Assembly (NCBI RefSeq): GCF_000003815.2
Contig: NC_049990.1
Coordinates: forward strand, 13,685,275-13,749,274
Length of the DNA: 64,000 bases
From: Branchiostoma floridae
Lineage: Eukaryota; Chordata; Leptocardii; Amphioxiformes; Branchiostomatidae
Direction of reading: 5' to 3'
Made by a program: the position numbers and the translations under genes. The notes below the pieces were generated by a model. That model did no database searches and was not told where the DNA came from. It saw only the letters and a program-made list of their open reading frames with translations. Positions 34,875 through 47,365 of the stretch are shown piece by piece (within the stretch, counting starts at the first letter, position 1; each line of letters opens with the position of its first letter).

Positions 34875-35500
34875 TTTTGCAAGATGTACCTTAACTGAAA
34901 TTTTTAAAGCACCTGCAATTATCGGGCTTAGTGCTTATATATATAGACTATCTTTTTATGTATCATTATAATCATATCAATCAGAATTTACATGATGAGA
35001 GTGTATTTTATGATGAATACGCAAACGATCAACTTTTGCTTGTGCTAAAATAATGTATTGTCATAATTTAAAGCGTATTATGATACTTCGTAATTTTAAA
35101 TATGTTGCAAAGCATGAAATTTATTAAATAAGAGCGTACATGCAGTGTCAAGTCATTAATTGCATTCTCTTGTATTACTTGTCCTATTGTATAAACTGAT
35201 CATAATGAAGTGAGTTGAAATACTTGATAGACGATTTTAGTAAAAATATCATGGATCTCTTGACTCGTCTAAGCTTTTGTGTGCGGTTAGGTACTAATAC
35301 AGTTTAATCATAAATACACAAGACATTTATTATGGTAGTATAAGACTTGACAAAAATTCATTCTTGAAATGCTACTACTTCTACTGTCAGTCTGTATTTA
35401 CTGTGCTTCTACGCAAAGTGAAATGTACAGTGGTTAATAGAGATATTTTGCACGGAAGTACCGCAAATCATCATCATCATCGGTAAAGCTGGTAAATATT
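34875..35500. other. Intergenic AT-rich stretch
   Basis: No gene or repeat recognised. It ends in a short ATC microsatellite at about 35468. Confidence 0.4.
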
Positions 35501-35509
35501 TCATGGACG

Positions 35510-35790
35510 TTACAATAGTAGAGTCAAGGGCTATGGACTATACAGAGATTTTGACTTGGGCCGTGGACTTAGCAGATTCCAGGGCGATGGACTTTACAAT
35601 GAAAGACTCGGCGAAGGTAATGATGGACTCTAGAGCGTGTAATTTACGATGGTAGACGCCAGGGCCGTTGATTTTACAATGATACGAGTTCAGGGAAGTA
35701 GACTCGACGATGGTAGAGACGTTGTAATAGTAAACTCTAATGCCGCATAATTTTCAAAGGTAGATTCTAGGGCCTTAAACTTTATAATAG
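35510..35790 (-). repeat. Diverged 30-bp repeat array, inverted relative to 36230-37430
   Basis: 'agggccgtggactttacaatg-gtagac' units at roughly 30-bp spacing are the reverse complement of the unit in the arrays to the right, with more divergence. Confidence 0.7.
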
Positions 35791-35879
35791 TTTTTTTAAC
35801 GTGTTTGATCAGTGCAAAGCCATTGATCACTTCTAGGCATTGAACTGCGCTCACTGTGGCAGCATCTCTTCTCGCTAAG

Positions 35880-36225
35880 TCAGAAACATCGAGCTTCAGC
35901 AAGCTCGACTAACTGACCCAATAGGCGAAGCAGGGGTAACGAGGCTGCTCGGTTTGATCCGCTCACACCGGAAAGTTCTCCTACTCTTTTCGACAAGTAG
36001 GGCGGATTCTAATACGTGCCCGGTGTTTGGCTCTCCCCAAACACGGGATCTCCTTTTAACGTCCTATCCGATGGACTGCCCTATCCGAAGCTAGGTACTC
36101 ATTTTTACCTGAGTAAAGTGAGTAAAGTCGTGTTAAGTGCCTTTCCCAAGGGCACAAGATCGGTAACACGTTGCCGGATTAGGACTCGAGACCTCTCGAT
36201 CCCGAGCCAAACACGCTGTCGCATA
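35880..36225 (-). mobile_element. tRNA-derived SINE copy
   Basis: Shares 'aacgtcctatccgatgga', 'ccgaagcta.gtac', 'cctgagtaaagt' and 'cccaagggcacaagatcg' with the SINE at 6142-6575, in the same orientation. The B box is degenerate. Confidence 0.7.
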
Positions 36226-36229
36226 AAGT

Positions 36230-37430
36230 CTACGGCCATGGTGTTAACCATAGTAAAGTCCACGACCCTGCTGTCTACCATAGTACAGTCCACGGCCCAG
36301 GTGTCTACAATAGTAAAGTCCACGACACTGGTGTCTACCATAGTAAGGTCCATGGCCCATGTGTACCATAGCAAAGTTCACTGCCCTGCAGGTGTCTACT
36401 ATATTCAAGTCCACGGCCCAGGTGTCTACCATATTAAAGTCCACGGCCCAGGTGTCTACCAAAGTAAAGTCCACGGCCCAGGTGTCTACCATAGTAAAGT
36501 ACACGTCCCTGGTGTCTACCATAGTAAAGTCCACGGCCCTGGTGTCAACAATATTAAAGCCCATGGACTTGGTATCTACCACGATAGTAAAGTACAGCCA
36601 AACCTGCCCGAGCGACCACCTCTTCTCAGCGACCACCTGGCCATTTCGACCGCATGATCTCGGTCCCGATTTATTTTCCCATTGACGTAAGCATTAAGCG
36701 ACCTTTTCTCAACGACCACCTGGCCAACGCGGCCGCGACCGGCCCAAATTGGGACCCATAACGACCGCATCATTTTCAAAATTGAGGTTTTCATCGATTT
36801 TTGATGATAACTAGCGCGATTTTGTGCCGAAATCGGCCAGTTTGCGTCGGTTTGTGGGGTTAAATTTACAGTTTACAGTGTGCGTGTTGTATTTGACATT
36901 AAAGACCTCGCTTCTTTGCGTGCGTGCAGTGTGCTTGCTATTTGCCATTAAGCACAACGGAAACCATTTATACTTTGCATCGGGCATGTTTTGAGTCGAT
37001 ACTCTTCTCAGCGACCACCTGTCCAAATCGACCGTTTTTTCCGGTCCCCCTGGTGGTCGTCTTGGGCAGGTTTTACTGTACACGGCCCTAGTGTCTCCAT
37101 AGTAAAGTCCACGGCCCTGGTGTCAAGCATAGTTAAGTCCACGGCCCCGGTGTCTATCATAGTAAAGTCCACGGCCCTGGTATCTACCATAGTAAAGTCC
37201 ATGGTCCTGGTATCTAAAATCTACAGCCCTAGTGTCTACCATAGTAAAGTCCACGGCCTTGCAGGTGTCTACTATAGTAAAGTCCACGGCCCTCGTGTCT
37301 ACCGGCTCTGGTGTCTACCACGAGCACATGATAGTAAAATCCACGGCCCTGGTATCTACCATGATGATAGTAAAGTCCACGGCCATGGCGTCTACCAAAG
37401 TAAAGTCCACGGCCCTGCCTATATAATTGA
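36230..37430 (+). repeat. 30-bp minisatellite array (interrupted)
   Basis: Units of the form 'gtaaagtccacggccctggtgtctaccata' run head to tail from about 36230 to 36594 and 37079 to 37430, with small insertions. The 30-bp period is a multiple of three, so several frames on both strands stay open: SKVHGPGVYH and STALVSTIVK on plus, TRAVDFTMVD on minus. Confidence 0.9.
36595..37078. mobile_element. 484-bp inverted-repeat element with TA target site
   Basis: It starts cagccaaacctgcccgagcg and ends in the near complement (..cgtcttgggcaggttttactg), flanked by TA at 36593-36594 and 37079-37080. Removing it joins two halves of a normal 30-bp unit, which proves insertion. Interior blocks 'ctcagcgaccacctg' repeat. 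TA duplication points to the Tc1/mariner group. Confidence 0.88.
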
Positions 37431-37439
37431 ATAGCCTGG

Positions 37440-37910
37440 TTACCAAACCCCAGCCCGATCTCAAGTATCTATCGTGCAGGGGTCTGGCCGGATGGGATAG
37501 GAACTCTTCTCAATTTTGCCCCTTATGGTGGGCAAAAACTCCACCAATAGAACAGCAGCAGGATCAGCAGGAGGTGATTACACCCCTGCCATGATTGGTT
37601 AAAGACCCCCAACTGTACTTTTTGAATCCATAACAGTGACCACTAAGTACCTGATTAGCTACTGTGATAGCCTGCTGACCAACTGTGGTGTGTTGTAGCT
37701 GGCTACCTGGGGTGTGAGTGGTCATCAATCCTAGGTTCTCCTCTCTCTGATCAAGGGCCTTCGAGAACTTTTCTACAGCCATCCTGCCAGACCCCAACAC
37801 GAAAGATATATTTTGAGGTTGGGGTATGGTATCCAGGCTAATAATTGTAAGGTTGACGGCCATGGAGTCTACGACCCTTGACCGTAGGGACCGGATAACA
37901 CCTCTGGTAA
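37440..37910. other. Intergenic stretch after the 30-bp array
   Basis: Contains a partly palindromic segment around 'agcctggttaccaaacccc' and 'gaggttggggtatggtatccaggct' (37431-37841), probably the two ends of a foldback element. No gene. Confidence 0.5.
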
Positions 37911-37914
37911 ACTA

Positions 37915-38160
37915 TAAGGAGATAACACTTACTACGTGAAAATAGGTGAATACATTAAAAAATGTTTAGACCTTAGAACCATGAATAGATTAATTCACGT
38001 ATATTATGTACGTAGGTCAATTCATTTATATCCAGTTGTATGTATGCATTGTTGTAGTAGACCTTGCGAAAGTCACTATATTCCTTTATTATACACATTG
38101 TTGCTATTACCAAGCATATCTGGTCAATATAGACTTGGTAACTGATAATTGAGCAACCAG
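37915..38160 (+). mobile_element. LINE 3' remnant
   Basis: Encodes KIGEYIKKCLDLRT, similar to the KIGKYIKDCSAFRK segment of the reverse-strand LINE fragment at 62208-62405. The rest is degenerate. Confidence 0.5.
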
Positions 38161-38751
38161 CACCCCCTAAAAGTCTTGTTAAGACACATTAGCTATGGCG
38201 TCTCTGGGTGATGTTACTCATAGGACTGAAGTTGTTAGGCCCGGCCGGCAGGTTGACAAGGGCCGTCATTATGTGCCCGACTGAACCGGTCTTTCCACTG
38301 ACATCATTCGCCTCTGTTCCGTCCGAATGTTACCGACCTTTTTAGTCTTCGCAGGCAGAAGAAGACGTACGTCAGGCGTGCACAACAGCCCCCCCCCCCC
38401 CCTATAGTAAGGAACTACACGTGGCAGCCAAGACATCATCTGCTGCAGGTTGAAAGCGTGAGTGAGACGGTGTGGTTTAAGGTAAGATATACATATATGC
38501 CTTAGGCACAATTGCAAACATTTAGCGGGGGTGTAAGCCGTATGCAAGGCTATTATTCTGGTACACATAGGCTGATGTCAGCCCGCGTGCGCGCTGGACG
38601 GACTTTTTTTATCGGGGAGAATTACGACTTTCACAACGGGCATCAGCAGCCCCTTGCACGCTGCCACCTCAGGTCCGTATCCGAGCATGTCGTTCCGGGC
38701 GCACGGTAGGCAATTTTCTATTTTCGATGAAATTTAAAGAAAATTGTCAGC

Positions 38752-41050
38752 CTCAGTTAAGTTGACATCGTCTGGCGGAGCTGCCCCATGCACGACGCCA
38801 CCGGCACAGTCACGCGGTCTGCAGACACCTGCTAACAAACGTCACCAAGTAACTATACAGCGTAAGGTAGAAGCGCAAAACATAGCGTGGCTTTAGTAGC
38901 TGTTAGTTCAGCAGCGCACGTATGTTGGATGTACAGCAGAAATCCCAGTACCATTTTCCGGGTTGTGGTAACTTTAATAAATCTATTAGCGTGTATTGGA
39001 AATCATTAAACCACAGCATTTCTTGATGTAATTAAAGGCTGGGGAACGAAGGACTCTGCATTGAACTGTAGTAGCTGTAGTAAGTGTGTGAGAGAAAAGG
39101 GGGAAATACGATATGCGAAAAAAGGAATACTTCTCCAGGTTGTTCCACAGATGTTGATGTAATATTTGTAGTAGGCTGAGACCATAAAAGAAACAAGAAA
39201 TACCTTAATGTTGACCGCAAGAGAATTAGTTAAAGATGAGCATGAAATGGTTGCAGGGACCTTTGCTCAGGAAAGGGGATCACTTTTTGTCCCCATACAT
39301 GCAACCTATACTACATTTTCAAATTATTCATATCTTTATCAAAGAGTCTGCCAATTTTGTACCTCAAACATGGTAGAAGATGAAGTGCACTTCACAGTTG
39401 ATTGCGATATGTATGTCAATGATAGAAATACTCTGTTTAGTTATATAGAAAGTAGATTCCCTCATTTTAGACACATGAGTAGCGCTGACAAGTTTATATT
39501 TCTCATGCGTTTTGACAAACCGACCATAGCTAAACCCATACAGTCCTACATTTTCACTATTACCAAGAAGCGAGAAGAAGCCGAACTTTTGTGTTAGACT
39601 AGATTTGTGATACTTTTATATGTATATATCTTGACGTGTTGTGACCTGTACTTAGCTCGGTTGGGCAAAACTGTACAATAAAGGTCTTCATTCATTCATT
39701 CATATCTTTATCAAATTTCAGCCCACCGTCTACTCCATCAGCCTATATTGTTATAAATACAATGATAATGTGTATTAGTCATCATGAACTTTGTTATGAG
39801 TCTCTTTGAAGTTTTAATTTGCAATGCTATTTGTATGCTTTTCAAAATGATTCAGTCACTATTAAAAGATAACGACTGTAGACAGTTTCGTTAGGTTTGC
39901 TTTGTAAATCAGTGTACAGTGGGTTTTTGCTTCAGCAACCGGCATTATTTACTAGTCTATGGTACATAGCAGTAGACAATATTGTTTAATAGATTGAATT
40001 ATCTATTGTTCTACTGAATTTCAGTTCACCGTGATAATAATTATGAAGATCAAAGCGTTTCTAAAGATAACACAATAAAAAATCACAGAGAAAGAATTGG
40101 AATTATGGAGTAACGCATGACCCCACTAGATACATCAGCCAATATTGATCAACATCAGCTAGCCTGGTATCCACCCCCAGTTTAAGCGCCGGTCCGTCCC
40201 CCAAATGAATATCCAATGAAATAGCCTTAACTTAAAGTTCATCTGTGTTGGTAGGAGTCTTTATTGAAATAGTTAACTGTAATATTCAACACAAAAATTG
40301 TTCATCCCTTGACAAATGCTGGTGCTGTATAGTCGAAAAATTTGGAGAGTCCAACTTTTGTGTTAGATATTACAGTTTAACTATTTCAATAAATAACCTG
40401 TTACTTCTTCTTTTACAATAGCGAATGATCTTTAACGTTTGTCTGACTGCGGGCCCATGAACTGTACTCGTATCGATGTCTGCTGAAGTTGTTGCTATGG
40501 TTGCCTTGGTAACAAGAAACACAACATTTTCGCCAGGCCTTTTGCCCCGAATACAAGGCTCTGTTTAACGTCACACGACCGGCCATACAGTATAATCGTA
40601 CCTCCAACCATGTAATGAAGTCTTTGTTCTAACTGAGGCCTTGAATCACTGTGAAGGAACTGCCCTTTAAACACCGTCCTTTCCTTTTCATTAAATCCAA
40701 ACCTCCAGGCTCAAGCCTTTCCGAGAAGCCTCATAGAAAGCAGATAACCCGAGAGATATCCTAGTTCAGTGGCCTCATTTGAAGACATACGAAAGGTTTC
40801 TACACCTACAGCGGGCGTTTAAAAGATTGTTCCACCATCAAGCGCTGTGAAAGACTGCTTTTATAATGAATATTTATTTGCAAGTTCTTGCTCGTGGGCT
40901 AATTACAACATGGACCATACAGAATACATAGTCAACATACATGAAATACAAGACTTTGGTATAGATAACAATGGTGACAAATGAGAAACAAGTGACTGTT
41001 CTAGCAAAACTATGGACTGCTGAGAGCTACGATCTAAGCATTATGGGTTT
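38752..41050 (+). repeat. Tandem segmental duplication, copy A
   Basis: Aligns in order with 41928-43700: 'cagttaagttgacat', 'agctgccccatgcacgac', 'gtagtaagtgtgt', 'ggaccgcgagaa..'-type block, 'gataacgactgtagacag', 'cgccaggccttttgccccga' and 'tgctgagagctacgatctaa'. Copy A is longer because it carries the LINE insertion at 39343-39697 and an extra stretch near 40225-40395. A reverse-strand open frame in both copies (40413-40720, 43035-43340) has no recognised domain. Confidence 0.88.
39343..39697 (+). mobile_element. 5'-truncated LINE insertion with target-site duplication
   Basis: Absent from copy B at 42500, and flanked by attcatatctttatcaa (39326-39342 and 39698-39714). It encodes a LINE C-terminus (RVCQFCTSNMVEDEVHF, then DKFIFLM) with stop TAG at 39595-39597, then a 3' UTR ending in aataaagg and a CATT microsatellite. 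Confidence 0.9.
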
Positions 41051-41189
41051 GACTTCTTTTCTGGAAAATCCCGCCCAATATATCATCAATAGGGAGAGAT
41101 TTTTAAGGGCCATTAAGAGCGGCGACGCGATGTGCGGCCGCCATGGGTCCCCAGCCTTGCGCCTGGCGAAGGCGCTCGGGACAGGCACC

Positions 41190-41580
41190 ATAGTCTGGCG
41201 TCTACCATATAGTTAATCCACGGCCATAGTGTCTACCATTGTAACGTCCACGGTCCTGGTGTTTACCATAGTAAAGTTTACGGCTCTGGTGTCTATCATG
41301 GTAATGTATACGGCCCTGATGCCTACCATAGTAAAGTCCACGGCCCTCACTCAGGGGTGCCTACTATTATAATAAAGTCCACGGCCCTGGTGTCTACCAT
41401 ATAGTAAAGTCCACGGCCCTGGTGTCTACCATATAGTAAAGTCCACGGCCCTGGTGTCTACCATATAGTAAAGTCCGCGGCCCTGGTGTCTACCATATAC
41501 ATGTAGTAAAGTCCACGGCCCTGGTGTCTATCATAGTAATGTATACGGCCCTGGTGTCTACCAAATAGTAAAGGCCATAA
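41190..41580 (+). repeat. 30-bp minisatellite array, third locus
   Basis: Same unit and orientation as 36230-37430 ('agtccacggccctggtgtctaccat'), about 12 units. It runs between copies A and B of the segmental duplication. Confidence 0.88.
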
Positions 41581-41927
41581 CAGGAGACATGGGTTGGATG
41601 CCTTGCGAAATAAGAGGAAAAGGAGCAGTAATCTCCTTGTGGAACAGACTTATCAATATGCCTAATGACAGACTTACCAAAAAAAGTCTTTATGTGGGAT
41701 TTGCAAAACCATGGACCTTGGAGCAAGGATGTACAGAGAATATTTGATAGTGTTGAACAGGAACACATTTTCCTAAACAAGCTAAGAGCCGATACCAAAC
41801 AAGTCCAAGGAAAACTATTTGATATGTATAAAGAGGATTGGGCTTCTGGCATATGGCTAAAGCCCAAACTTAGAACCTATATTAAGGATGATTACTGTAC
41901 AGAACGTTATGTTAAAATGAACTCAGT
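41580..41927 (+). pseudogene. LINE reverse-transcriptase fragment, frameshifted
   Basis: Encodes MGWMPCEIRGKGAVISLWNR and, in another frame, KVFMWDLQNHGPWSKDVQRI and QVQGKLFDMYKEDWASGIW. The switch lies at a run of seven A (41678-41684), as expected of a decayed element. This region of the LINE precedes the RVCQFC-type C-terminus seen at 39343. Confidence 0.75.
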
Positions 41928-43700
41928 TAAGTTGACATGGCCTGGCGGGGCTGCCCCATGCACGATGCCACCGGCACAGTCACGCGGTCCGCAGACACCT
42001 GCTAACAAACGTCACGAAGTAACTATACAGCGTAAGGTAGAAGCGCAAAACATAGCGTGGCTTTAGTAGCTGTTAGTTCAGCAGCGCACGTATGTTGGAT
42101 GTACAGCAGAAATCCCAGTACCATTTTCCGGGTTGTGGCAACTTTGGTAAATCTATTAGCGTGCAATGGAAATCATTAAACCACAGCATTTCTTGATGTA
42201 ATTAAAAGCTGGGGAACGAAGGACTCTTCATTGAACTGTAGTAGCTGTAGTAAGTGTGTAAGAGCAAAGGGGGAAATACGATATGCGAAAAAAAGGAATA
42301 CTTCTCCACGTTGTTCCACAGATGTTGATGTAATGTTTGTAGTAAGGTTGAGACCATAAAAGAAACAAGAACTACCTTAATGTTGACCGCGAGAAAATTA
42401 GTAAAAGATGAGCATGATTGCAGGGACCTTTGCTCAGGAAAGGGGACCACTTTTTGTCCCCATCCATGCAACCTAGACTACATTATCAAATTATTCATTT
42501 CTTTATCAAATTTCAGCCCACCGTCTACTCCATCAGCCTATATTCTGATAAATACAGTGATACATGTGTATAAGTCATTATGGACTTTGTTGTGAGTCTC
42601 TGAAGTTTCTATTTGCAATGCTATTTGTAAGCTTTAGAAAAATGATTCAGTCACTATTAAAAGATAACGACTGTAGACAGTTTCCTTGGGTTTGCATTGT
42701 AAATCAGTGTACGGTAGGTTTTTGCTTCAGCAACCGACATTATTTACTAGCCTATGGTACATTTGTTGCAGTAGACAATATTATTTGTTAGATTGAATTA
42801 TCGATTTTTCTATTGAATTTCAATTCACCGTGATAATAATTATGAAAATCAAAGCTTTTCTAAAGAGGACGCTATAACAAATCACAGACAGGATTAGAGA
42901 AAGCATTGGAATGATGTAGTAACTCATGACCCCACTAGATACATCAACCAACATTGATCAGCATTAGCAAGCCCCAGTTTAAGAGCCAGTCCGTCCTCCA
43001 AATGAATATCCGATGAAATACGTCTTCTTTTACACTAGCGAATGGTCTGTAACTTTTGTCTGACTGCGGTCCCATGGACTGCACTCTTATCATGTCTGCA
43101 GAGGTTGTTGCTATGGTCGCTCGGGTAACAAGAAACACAACATTTTCGCCAGGCCTTTTGCCCCGAATACAAGGCTCTGTTTAACGTCACACGACCGGCC
43201 ATGCAGTATAATCGTACCTCCAACCATGTAATGAAGTCTTTGATCCACCTGAGGCCTTGAAGGAAATGCCCTTTAAACACCGTCCTTTCCCTTTCATTAA
43301 ATCCAAACCTCCAGACATAAGTCTTTGAGAGAAGCCTCATAGAAAGCAGATATGCCGAGAGATATCCCAGTTCAGTGGCCTAATTTGAAGACATACGTAC
43401 GAAATGTTTTGACACCTACAGCGGGCATTTTAAAAGATTGTTCCACCATCAAGGGCTGTGAAAGGCTGCTTTCATAATGAATGTTTATTTGCAGATTCTT
43501 GCCCTTGGACTAATTACAACATGGAATATACAGAATATATAGTTAACATTACATAAAATACAAGACTTTGGTATAGATAACAATGGTGACATTCCGTGAC
43601 AATGATGACAAGTGAGAAACAAGTGACTATTCTAGCAATACTTTGGACTGCTGAGAGCTACGATCTAAGCATTTGGGGTTTGAATTCTTTTCTGGAAGCA
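41928..43700 (+). repeat. Tandem segmental duplication, copy B
   Basis: Paralogue of 38752-41050 with roughly 90-95% similarity by eye and without the LINE. It ends near a (tcag)n tract at 43713-43728. Confidence 0.88.
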
Positions 43701-43729
43701 GTGGAAGATATCAGTCAGTCAGTCAGTCA

Positions 43730-44630
43730 TAGTCATACAGTGGATTACAGCGCCGTTGGGCTTATACCGCCCCTTACGGAAATACTACCCTTTTTAATTT
43801 GATCTCCGAACTCTTTACAGGCCTATCAAGCATGCATAATCTCATTTTCTGAAATGTGTTTTCGCAGGCTTGATGTTCCGTTGTTAGTTCCATGAGGATA
43901 GAGCTACTGTTTTGCTATAATTCTGTTTGGGGCCCAGACGGTGCACGGGGATATATCTCAAGAACCGCTGAAAGGATTGAATAGAATAAGAATATCTTTG
44001 GACAAGCTGTGTTGTTGATTTATAGGTAGTACATAGCTGTTGAATTGAGGTTTATGATGTGTAAATGGAAGCCTCCTAGCTCTGCAGGATTGTTACCTCC
44101 ATGAAAAAAGGAGATATCGTTTTTGGTATGTCTGTGTGTATGTTTGTGCTTCCGGAAGTTTGTAGTCAGCATGACTCAAGGACCTCTTGAAGAATCATCT
44201 TGATATTTGGTATATATATATGGGCAGGTGTTGGGAAGACGAAGGCCAAGGTCAATTTTGGCACCTCTAGTATGTGACCTTGGTACTGCTGCAGAACGTA
44301 CTTTTTGTATCTTTTGACATTGACATGCTATTGTCTTGATTTTTTGGTGGCTAATAGCTTGTTATGTAAGAAAGAAGTGGTGTAGGTTTGTGCCCCTTAG
44401 CTGCTTGATATGGAATGCAGGGGCGTTTATGTCAAAATCGTCCAAGGACGATCAAATCGACCAAATGGACGACGGATTTCCATGATATTTAGTTATCTTA
44501 GGCAGATATGTACATAATGAAGCGCAATTTATGCAACTTAGGACTTAATTTGGCCACAGTCCTTATAAAATGGGGACTTCTGATTGGACAGCGTCTTCTG
44601 GCTATACGATAGTCTAGTTTATACACCGGA
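43730..44630. other. Intergenic stretch, likely repeat-derived
   Basis: Contains a 'gttacctccatgaaaaaaggagatatcg' type block and short tg repeats. No gene recognised. Confidence 0.4.
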
Positions 44631-44635
44631 TGTTA

Positions 44636-44830
44636 GGCTGTCTCTGTGGCTCAATTGGTAGGGGCTTCACAGTTGAGCTCCTCTTATTTGGTTACTGGGA
44701 CACACTGGTTCGAATCGGGGAAGGGTATATCCTGGTTAGCGCTGTACCCTCTTTCGGAAGGGTGTCTCGAGCAAGATACAGCAGCCTGATTATTCAAGCA
44801 TGTACCTATCTGTACTGATACATCTGTGCG
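44636..44830 (+). mobile_element. tRNA-derived SINE
   Basis: An A box (tgtggctcaattggtagg, 44645-44662) and a B box (ggttcgaatcgg, 44708-44719) stand about 60 bp apart, followed by a non-tRNA tail. The fold would have extra unpaired bases, so it is not a functional tRNA gene. Confidence 0.7.
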
Positions 44831-45024
44831 AATATTGATGTATTAACGGAAGGGGTAGATTTTAGGCTATTTCACCGATTGATCTTGATTCGGCCTCAAG
44901 CCATTTTTGTTGTGTGTAATCAACTGTGATTACTTACTTTCATGCGCTGTAAGTGTTGGCGAACTTCATGTAAGAATTAGGTTATGAATCTGACTATCGA
45001 TATTTTTACCTTACAGTTGACATC

Positions 45025-45730
45025 ATGGCGGTCTGGCTCTGCATCTTGCTTACAGCACTATTACCTTCGCTTGAAGCTGCGATCATTGAGGTATGTGCTA
45101 AAGTGCTTAAGAATGTGATAATGAAACATATATTGTTAAGCTAATTAGGTCCGAGTTTTCGCTTTATGAATGTCGCAGGTGTAGGTTTTTGTTTTATTGT
45201 TGCAAACCTAGTTTCATCAGTTTTTACTTATCCAAAGTCATTATTCCAAGTTATTCAGGCTCACATTAGTATATCAAGTTATGTTTTCTGTCTTTATTAG
45301 ACGTGGACAGGCCATCAGGATTGTGGTAAAGTGAAAGTTGATCTCTCTTAGTCAAGCTATTTCTTATATTGGTATCTGGTCTATCTTGGCTAGGCCGGGA
45401 TATCCGTCTTTCTTCGAGATAGACAAAGCTTTCTGCCGCATGGGTAATCTTTTGCACCCGGTGGTTGTTCCATGCGCTGGAAAGCTAACCCAGTTTTTGG
45501 TCAATTAAACAACTGCTGCGTAAAACTCTTACCGGGTGCCAAAAATTATCCCGGTGGGGAAAGCTTCATCTGTCCCGTAGAAAGCCTGGCTAGTCCACGG
45601 TAGACTGGATGCCAGATGGGCACTTTTTATTCTTCTCCTACAGCGTGCTTTGGCGAGTGACAGTCAGGATATCCCGTTTTGGAACAAATCCCTCCTATGC
45701 AACTATCATGACTGCTTCAGCAAACTAAAG
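45025..45730 (+). CDS. Gene B exons 1-2: signal peptide and very short pro-region
   Basis: The ATG context is catc[22 protein letters not shown] is a textbook signal peptide. Exon 2 gives 29 residues with two cysteines (LLCNYHDCF). Canonical ADAM/ADAMTS prodomains run about 150-200 residues; here only about 45 residues separate the signal peptide from the catalytic domain. C41 or C46 could act as a cysteine switch, but there is no canonical PxxCGxx-type motif. Confidence 0.8.
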
Positions 45731-47332
45731 GTTAGTTAAACTAGTTTTAAATCTCAGTTGGTAGTGTGACCAAGACGTTATGATTAGTGTAACTGGGGTA
45801 TTTAAATACGAAGATAGCAAAATGAAGGCTAGGTTGGGTGTGCACTGTCAGAATGCATACAATATTTTTTCACACCAAAATTGTATGTACGGGGATTCAC
45901 AAATGTCTAAACAATGGGAACTTATTGTGTTACATACAATACTATACATAATTTTTGTCTGATTGGCAAACCATTGTACATATTGTTCATACCACTTTTT
46001 TATTGTCCATATCATTAGGCATGAGCTTTCTCCTATTTCACTGTACATTTGAAACTAGGTCATATGGCAGACTCGTAACTTGCCATTCAGTGGGTTAACA
46101 AACTATTTTTTCCCTGAACCCTGTGTCTTACAGACGTGGCCTGAGGTGCCGTATTACCTGATCAAGGACGGGCAGTTCCGTGTCGACTGGTCGACAAAAT
46201 ACATTCGCATTTCTCTCATCTACAACAAGAACGCCGTAAGTAACAATACACGTATTAAATTGATTGAATAATCTCTATATCAATAGAGAAGAGCAACTTC
46301 ATAACTCATTTGTACATTTGTTTTAGCAATATGTGATCGCGGTTATGATCATCAATAGACTAACCCACATTATCAATCATAATTAGCTACTAGATCAATT
46401 ATAGCATGGCATTTAGTGGTTTGACCAATATGAGGAATGGGTACAAGTCCGACTATGTATTTTCATTTTCATTTTTTTTTCTAACATTCATTTTCAATGT
46501 TTTGACGGCGGTGGGTAGGGCATTTGGACTGGGCTATTGTTAGTCAGATGCATGGAACAAATAATGACATTAAACTTAACACAAATGTTAAAACTTGAAT
46601 TTGGAACAATATCTCCTCTGTCTATTAATTCATCAATGCATTGTATTATTTATTATTACATTGATGTCCCATTTTTTCAATGATTTCATGTCGATTGAGT
46701 TGTGCACCAGCCCTATCACTACAAAGGAGCCTGCCCCCCAAGGAAGTATTTCTCTATGTTTGTATCCACATTTTGTGTGAATAGCATCTTGGCTTGTATT
46801 ACCAGAAAGCTTGTTTCTAAATATAATCTTCAGTTGTAATGATTAAGCTTTTGTGCGACAAGACTGAAGCCATGTGGGAGCTATCCAAGTTTCTCTGCCA
46901 GTCAAACTCAGAATAACTATCTTGGTACGAACATACTTTTCTTTTCCAACACAAACAGCCAAAAGCCGTACCAAGCTGCCTTTTTAAACATGTTGGTTTA
47001 GATAACGCTCAAAAACGTTTTGTATCATATTTCCCATTGTTCACAAAGTCTGTTGTATATGACGTTATTTATCTTCTCTCAGTTCGTGAAGGTATTCAAG
47101 AAAAATCGGCAGGCAGTAGAGAACCATGCTTTGGAGCTGGTTTCTATGTTAGACAAGGTACATGTAAGACCTTTATTGCACATTTATGCATTTGCACATT
47201 ATGTAGAGGCCATATTGATATTGATATTGAAATAAAGTTACAATGATATAAGTATGTGATATTTTACTACATCTACATTGAACTGTAATGGATACTCCTA
47301 TACACAGGTTTGTGTGTGTGTGTGTTCGTGCG

Positions 47333-47365
<33 letters not shown>

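Noticed and set aside
36016-36657. 213-codon forward ORF and its reverse-strand counterparts
   Set aside because: They are produced by the frame-preserving 30-bp repeat plus a SINE. There is no start context, domain or splice evidence.
36230-37430. CRISPR-like regular repeats
   Set aside because: Units are directly head to tail with no spacers, in a eukaryotic genome, so this is a minisatellite.
43035-43340. Reverse-strand ORF conserved in both segmental copies as a gene
   Set aside because: Similarity is explained by the recent duplication. Copy A is shorter and there is no recognisable domain. Kept only as a point to test.
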